From positions 1 through 11,179 of the forward strand of contig JAPOLP010000106.1 of NCBI GenBank assembly GCA_029977045.1: DNA of 11,179 nt. Direction: 5' to 3'. The notes beneath the pieces are model-generated. The model saw only the letters and a list, made by a program, of their open reading frames with translations. It searched no databases and was not told where the DNA came from. Positions 7,643-11,179 of the stretch are shown in pieces; position 1 is the first letter of the stretch; every line of letters starts with the position of its first letter. The translations under genes were made by a program, and so were the position numbers. Origin of the DNA: Planctomycetota bacterium. GTDB lineage: Bacteria > Planctomycetota > Planctomycetia > Planctomycetales > Planctomycetaceae.

Positions 7643-7685
7643 ACAGGTCCCGTTGCCTCCCGGCAGCGGGGCCTGTTTGCGTTTG
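7643..7685 (+). terminator. Rho-independent terminator of the cheX-receiver transcript
   Basis: ACAGGTCCCGTTGCC (7643-7657) pairs with GGCAGCGGGGCCTGT (7662-7676) across a TCCC loop. The stem is 15 pairs with no mismatch (two G-U wobbles), and TTTGCGTTTG-like T-rich sequence follows immediately. The T-tract is short and interrupted, but the GC-rich stem is long. It lies about 130 bases past the receiver stop codon, and nothing else lies between. Confidence 0.75.
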
Positions 7686-7848
7686 CAGGTCGTTTAGCAG
7701 CACGCAGCGCAAGCAAGTGAATTCCGGAGTTCGACGTGATCACTCGCTGGCGCTTCGTGCTGGTATATGTCCGCCTGACGCGGGACAGTCTGCGCCGGAT
7801 TCAGTACGGTGCTTTCTCAACGGGACGTCTCCCACGAGCTGTCATATG

Positions 7849-7852
7849 AGGA
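7849..7852 (+). promoter_or_regulatory. Ribosome binding site deciding the heme-protein start
   Basis: AGGA at 7849-7852 is 7 bases before ATG 7860. The ORF is open back to GTG 7809, but the ATG start puts a normal signal peptide at the N terminus and has the better ribosome site. Confidence 0.5.
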
Positions 7853-7859
7853 AGTCGAG

Positions 7860-10800
7860 ATGCTGGTATCGAGCAATCGCGTTGCGCTGCTTTTCACAAC
7901 GCAGGGATTCTCCTCGCTCCTTGTCCTGACGATCGTCGCCGCGTTGCCCGATCGTTCTGCCGCTCAGGACGCTGCGCCGCAATCGCTCGCAGAGGAACTG
8001 CCGCGCATCCCGGCCATGTCGTCCGAGCAGGCACTGAAGGCATTCGAGATTCAGCAGGGCTTCAAGCTTGAACTGGTCGCTGCCGAACCCGATGTTGCCG
8101 ATCCGGTTGATGCGTGCTTCGACGAACGAGGTCGGATGTTCGTTGCCGAGATGCACGGTTATCCGTTCTCGCAGGAGCCGACTCGGTTGAACCCGAACGG
8201 CGGTGGCAAGCCCGACGCTGGAATTATCCGTTTGCTCGAAGACACCGACGACGACGGCCAGATGGACCGCAGCACGAAGTTCGCCGACAGCATCCGCTGG
8301 CCGACATCTGTGATCTTCTGGGACGGCGGCGTCTTTGTGCTCGCGCCGCCAAAACTCTGGTATTTCAAGGACACCGACGGCGATGGCGTCGCCGACGAAC
8401 GCCGCGTCATCTTCGACGGCTTCAACCGCGACAACGTCCAGGCAATCGCGAACAACCTCAAGTGGGGACTCGACGGACGCATTTACGGAGCCGGTGGACG
8501 CAACCCGTCCGTGCTCACACACGACGGCAAGGAGTTGCTCAAGCTGGGACGCGTCGATTTCAGTTTCGACCCGAGAACGCTCGACCTGCGAGCAGAAACC
8601 GGCGGCGTTCAGTTCGGGCACTCGTTCGACGACTGGGGCAACCGCTTTGTCTGCTCAAACAGCGACCATATCCGGCAGGTTGTTTACGCCGACCATTACC
8701 TGACGAGAAACCCCGACGCCGGCATCGGCAATCCGATTCCGAGTATCTCAAAGGAAGGCTCGGCGGCTCCCGTGTTCCGACGCAGCTCTGCCGAACCGTG
8801 GCGCATCGTGAGAACCAAGCGTCGCGTGTCCGATCCGAAGTACGCCGGGCTGCCCGCGACCGAACGTGTCCCGATCGGCTTCTTTACTTCGGCGACCGGC
8901 GTCACTGTTTATCGCGGCGCCGCGTGGCCCGACGAGTTTGCCGGTCAGGTCTTCATTGGCGACGTCGGCGGTAACCTGATTCACCGCAAGACGCTCAGCC
9001 CGAACGGGCCAGCCTTCCTGGCGACGCGAGCCGACCAGAACGTCGAGTTCATCACCTCAACCGACAACTGGTTCCGCCCGGTCAACTTTGTGAACGCTCC
9101 AGACGGGACGCTGTACGCCCTGGATATGTACCGCGAGACGATCGAGCATCCGTACTCGATCCCCGAAGACATCAAAGAGCACCTTGACCTGCAGGGGGGC
9201 GACAATCGCGGACGCATTTACCGACTTCTCGGGCCGAACGGGCGGCGTCTGAAAGTGACATCACTGGCCGGCCTGACAACGACGCAGCTTGTTGAGCAGC
9301 TGAATTCACCGAACGGCTGGAACCGTGAGACCTCGCATCGCTTGCTGCTCGAACGCCGCGATTCAGCAGCGCTCCCAGCACTGCAGAGCAACGTTCAAAC
9401 ATCGAAGTCGCCGCTCGGTCGAGCCTACTCGCTGTGGCTGCTCAGCCTGCTGGCTCCAGATGACTCTGCCGAGCTGGCCGAGGCGCTGGCAACTGGGCTC
9501 AACGACACTGACGCCCGAGTTCGCCGCCAGGCTGCCGTTGCCGCGGAAAGCGTTCTGCGAGCCGACCTCGAATCGCCAGTGCTCGCCAAGCTGCTGGAAC
9601 GCTGCGGTGAGGAAGACGATGCCATCGTTCGCTTTCAGCTCGCGCTGTCACTGGGCGAGTCGCCGTCGCCGCGAGTTGCACGCGGCCTGGTAGCGCTGCT
9701 GAATAGTGGGGTTAGCGATGCGAATCTGCGTACCGCCGTGATGACGTCCGTTCGGCCAGTCATTGGCGAGGTCGTCGCCAGCATTCTGGGCGACGCCGAC
9801 CTGCTGAACCGGCTGGTGGCCGCTGGCTTCTTAGACACGCTGATCCGAACGCTCTACGCGGTCGATGGCAACGACGGCCTGCAGCCAACGGTCGACCGGG
9901 CTCTGGCCGACGGAGCAACTCCGCAGTTCGCAAGCAGCATCCTGTTTGCCGTCGACGAGACTCTGAAACGACGCGGCAGCTCGCTCCGCAAGCTGCTTTC
10001 CGGCTCGGACCGGCTTGCTCGACTGGATGGTTTTCTCAAACCGTCGCAGGCGACGTCCGTCGACAAGTCCGCCAGCGAGTCGCAGCGCATCGCGGCGACC
10101 AGAACGCTCGCGCTTGCCGACGACGCAACCGCCCTGCCGCGACTGGGCGATCTGCTCGAACCGTCCGTTCCGTCGAGCGTGCAGCTCGCGGCGGTCCGAA
10201 CGCTGGCCGAGTTCCGATCGACACAGGTTGAGGAAACGCTGATCGAAAAGTGGAACTCCCTCAGCCCTGCTCTCCGCAACGAATCGCTCGGCGTGCTGAC
10301 GGCGACGGTTCCGCGTGTTGAAGCACTGCTCGACGCGATTGAAGCCGGATCGGTGCGAGCCGCTGAACTCTCCGCCGATCGCCGCCAGTTTCTGCTCAAC
10401 CATCCGACGGCTGCAGTCAAAACCCGAGCGGCCAAAGTGATTGGCTCGGCGGGAGACGCCAACCGGAAAGCCGTCGTCGATTCGTTCCGTGATGTGCTGG
10501 ACCTGGCAGCCGATGTGGAACGAGGCCGGGCGGCGTTCACGAAGAAGTGCTCGATCTGCCACAAGCTGGGAGACGTCGGCCACAACGTGGGGCCAGACAT
10601 CGTCTCTGTGCAGAACAAGTCGCCGGACGACCTGCTGATCGCGATCCTCGATCCGAACCGCGAGGCTCAGCCGAACTTCACCGCGTACAACCTGATCCTG
10701 ACGAACGGGCAGGTTCTGAACGGCATCATCGTCGCCGAGTCTGCCGCGAGCGTCACGCTGCGGCGGGCCGAGGGCAAAGAAGACGTCGTTCCACGCGGCG

Positions 10801-10928
10801 ACATCGACGAGCTGATTTCGAGCGGTCGTACTCTGATGCCCGAGGGACTTGAGAAAGACGTCTCCAGACAGGACATTGCCGACCTCATCGCGTTCATCAA
10901 ATCGCTCCGTGCCCCGGCAAAGCAGTAG
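7860..10928 (+). CDS. PVC-type membrane-bound dehydrogenase-like protein with HEAT repeats and C-terminal heme c domain
   Basis: Exported protein of 1,022 residues from the ATG at 7860. A signal peptide spans residues 1 to about 35 (hydrophobic core SSLLVLTIVAAL, cleavage near SAAQ). Residues about 55-470 form the beta-propeller dehydrogenase-like domain typical of Planctomycetes and Verrucomicrobia (TIGR02604 type), opening with GFKLELVAAEPDVADPVDAC. It carries two calcium-loop-like motifs, DTDDDGQMD from 128 and DTDGDGVAD from 171. Residues about 475-870 are helical HEAT-like repeats (for example DTDARVRRQAAVAAE). The C-terminal heme-binding domain (TIGR02603 type) carries the covalent heme motif CSICH at 897-901 followed by GHNVGPDI, with Met993 in TLMPEGL as the likely distal ligand. 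The role is probably oxidation of a sugar-like or other organic substrate with electron transfer to the heme; the substrate is unknown. There is no adjacent partner gene of the DUF1501/DUF1553 kind in this window. Confidence 0.92.
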   Translation: MLVSSNRVALLFTTQGFSSLLVLTIVAALPDRSAAQDAAPQSLAEELPRIPAMSSEQALKAFEIQQGFKLELVAAEPDVADPVDACFDERGRMFVAEMHGYPFSQEPTRLNPNGGGKPDAGIIRLLEDTDDDGQMDRSTKFADSIRWPTSVIFWDGGVFVLAPPKLWYFKDTDGDGVADERRVIFDGFNRDNVQAIANNLKWGLDGRIYGAGGRNPSVLTHDGKELLKLGRVDFSFDPRTLDLRAETGGVQFGHSFDDWGNRFVCSNSDHIRQVVYADHYLTRNPDAGIGNPIPSISKEGSAAPVFRRSSAEPWRIVRTKRRVSDPKYAGLPATERVPIGFFTSATGVTVYRGAAWPDEFAGQVFIGDVGGNLIHRKTLSPNGPAFLATRADQNVEFITSTDNWFRPVNFVNAPDGTLYALDMYRETIEHPYSIPEDIKEHLDLQGGDNRGRIYRLLGPNGRRLKVTSLAGLTTTQLVEQLNSPNGWNRETSHRLLLERRDSAALPALQSNVQTSKSPLGRAYSLWLLSLLAPDDSAELAEALATGLNDTDARVRRQAAVAAESVLRADLESPVLAKLLERCGEEDDAIVRFQLALSLGESPSPRVARGLVALLNSGVSDANLRTAVMTSVRPVIGEVVASILGDADLLNRLVAAGFLDTLIRTLYAVDGNDGLQPTVDRALADGATPQFASSILFAVDETLKRRGSSLRKLLSGSDRLARLDGFLKPSQATSVDKSASESQRIAATRTLALADDATALPRLGDLLEPSVPSSVQLAAVRTLAEFRSTQVEETLIEKWNSLSPALRNESLGVLTATVPRVEALLDAIEAGSVRAAELSADRRQFLLNHPTAAVKTRAAKVIGSAGDANRKAVVDSFRDVLDLAADVERGRAAFTKKCSICHKLGDVGHNVGPDIVSVQNKSPDDLLIAILDPNREAQPNFTAYNLILTNGQVLNGIIVAESAASVTLRRAEGKEDVVPRGDIDELISSGRTLMPEGLEKDVSRQDIADLIAFIKSLRAPAKQ

Positions 10929-10946
10929 AAGTCGCTGGTTCCGATA

Positions 10947-11063
10947 GTCGTTGATCGCTCCGCGATCGAAACGAAAACGGCTTTCAACTGCCAGATTCCG
11001 TCTTCCGGTCGCCACGACGATTCGTGCCCAGCGCAGCGTTTCGTTCGCGGAGCGAACAACGAC
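10947..11063. repeat. REP-like doublet: two inverted hairpin-forming arms (REPIN-like)
   Basis: Arm 1 (10947-10973) and arm 2 (11037-11063) are 27 bases each and are reverse complements at 25 of 27 positions, with a 63-base spacer. Each arm also folds on itself: GATCGC-TCC-GCGATC in arm 1 and GTTCGC-GGA-GCGAAC in arm 2, each extended by CGTT/AACG pairing past a two-base bulge. The only two differences between the arms are the two partners of one stem pair (A-T in one, T-A in the other), so folding is conserved. Both outer ends read GTCG when viewed outward-in. This architecture is that of REP doublets (REPINs) mobilised by RAYT transposases. No RAYT gene lies in the window, so membership of a genome-wide family is inferred. 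It could alternatively act as a terminator for the upstream gene. Confidence 0.7.
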
Positions 11064-11098
11064 TTTACAACCACATTCCGCAAAGGCAGTCAGGTCCC

Positions 11099-11179
11099 GT
11101 GTCCGAAACGTCGTCGACACTCACGTTTGATAATCCACTTCCCGAAGGTGTCGAGGACCTGCGTCCGTGGTTCATCGCG
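11099..11179 (+). CDS. Possible 5' end of a further gene, cut by the window edge
   Basis: An open frame from GTG 11099 runs to the last base (27 codons: MSETSSTLTFDNPLPEGVED, then LRPWFIA). Amino-acid composition looks protein-like rather than Arg/Ser-rich noise, and it lies in the same direction as the heme-protein gene, 170 bases downstream of it. A weak CAGG at 11091-11094 is the only ribosome-site candidate. The frame is also open upstream, so the true start is uncertain. I do not recognise the family. Confidence 0.4.
   Translation, partial: MSETSSTLTFDNPLPEGVEDLRPWFIA

Larger units (their letters stand above)
7514..7859. other. Intergenic region between receiver gene and heme-protein gene
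   Basis: These 346 bases hold no gene I can support. They contain a 12-base perfect palindrome GCGCTGCAGCGC at 7602-7613, the strong stem-loop at 7643-7676 described separately, and the leader of the downstream gene. I see no tRNA-like cloverleaf. A TATATG at 7763-7768 has no credible -35 partner at the right distance. Confidence 0.6.

Noticed and set aside
7763..7768. TATATG as a -10 element for the heme-protein gene
   Set aside because: No plausible -35 hexamer at 16-18 bases upstream, and planctomycete promoter consensus is not reliable enough to support it.
9831..11120. 429-codon minus-strand frame across the end of the heme-protein gene
   Set aside because: It is antisense to the CSICH heme domain and HEAT repeats, has an Arg-rich unstructured translation, and runs through the REP-like repeat.

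Overview
The window is GC-rich and looks like a chromosomal segment of a planctomycete (phylum Planctomycetota, probably Planctomycetales/Pirellulales-like). The assignment rests on gene families, not on any search. The families are a secreted dehydrogenase-like propeller fused to HEAT repeats and a C-terminal CxxCH heme domain, a very large exported PQQ-type propeller with a methyltransferase-like insert and a malectin-like tail, a planctomycete-style ECF sigma factor, and an exported carbon-nitrogen hydrolase.

Layout, left to right. Positions 1-177 hold no gene I can support; only the last 15 bases (an AGGAGAG Shine-Dalgarno site) are interpretable. A secreted nitrilase-superfamily amidohydrolase (178-1563, +) is followed after 68 bases by the PQQ-type propeller gene (1632-5597, +). 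That gene is split by a single in-frame TAG at 2874-2876. The frame is the same on both sides and the protein family continues across the stop, so this is one ancestral gene of about 1,321 codons that is nonsense-mutated, read through, or affected by a base-call error. A 53-base convergent gap with two small hairpins separates it from an ECF sigma factor on the minus strand (5651-6274).

Divergent from the sigma gene, across 273 bases, is a two-gene chemotaxis-type unit: cheX (6548-7054) and a single-domain CheY-like receiver (7142-7513). The receiver carries the full phosphorylation site and the CheX carries the ExxN phosphatase motif, so they form a plausible phosphorylation/dephosphorylation pair without a local kinase or receptor. 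A strong GC-rich stem-loop about 130 bases downstream (7643-7676) probably ends this transcript. After a 346-base gap comes the 1,022-residue PVC-type heme-binding protein (7860-10928, +).

The last intergenic stretch (10929-11098) contains two 27-base arms in inverted orientation. Each arm folds into its own hairpin, and the two arms differ only at a base pair that changes compensatorily. This resembles a REP doublet (REPIN). An ORF starting with GTG at 11099 and running off the end is a possible next gene.

The exported proteins (hydrolase, PQQ propeller, cytochrome-dehydrogenase) fit a periplasmic or surface catabolic lifestyle. The sigma factor and the CheX/CheY pair are regulatory and show no sequence-level link to those enzymes beyond adjacency.
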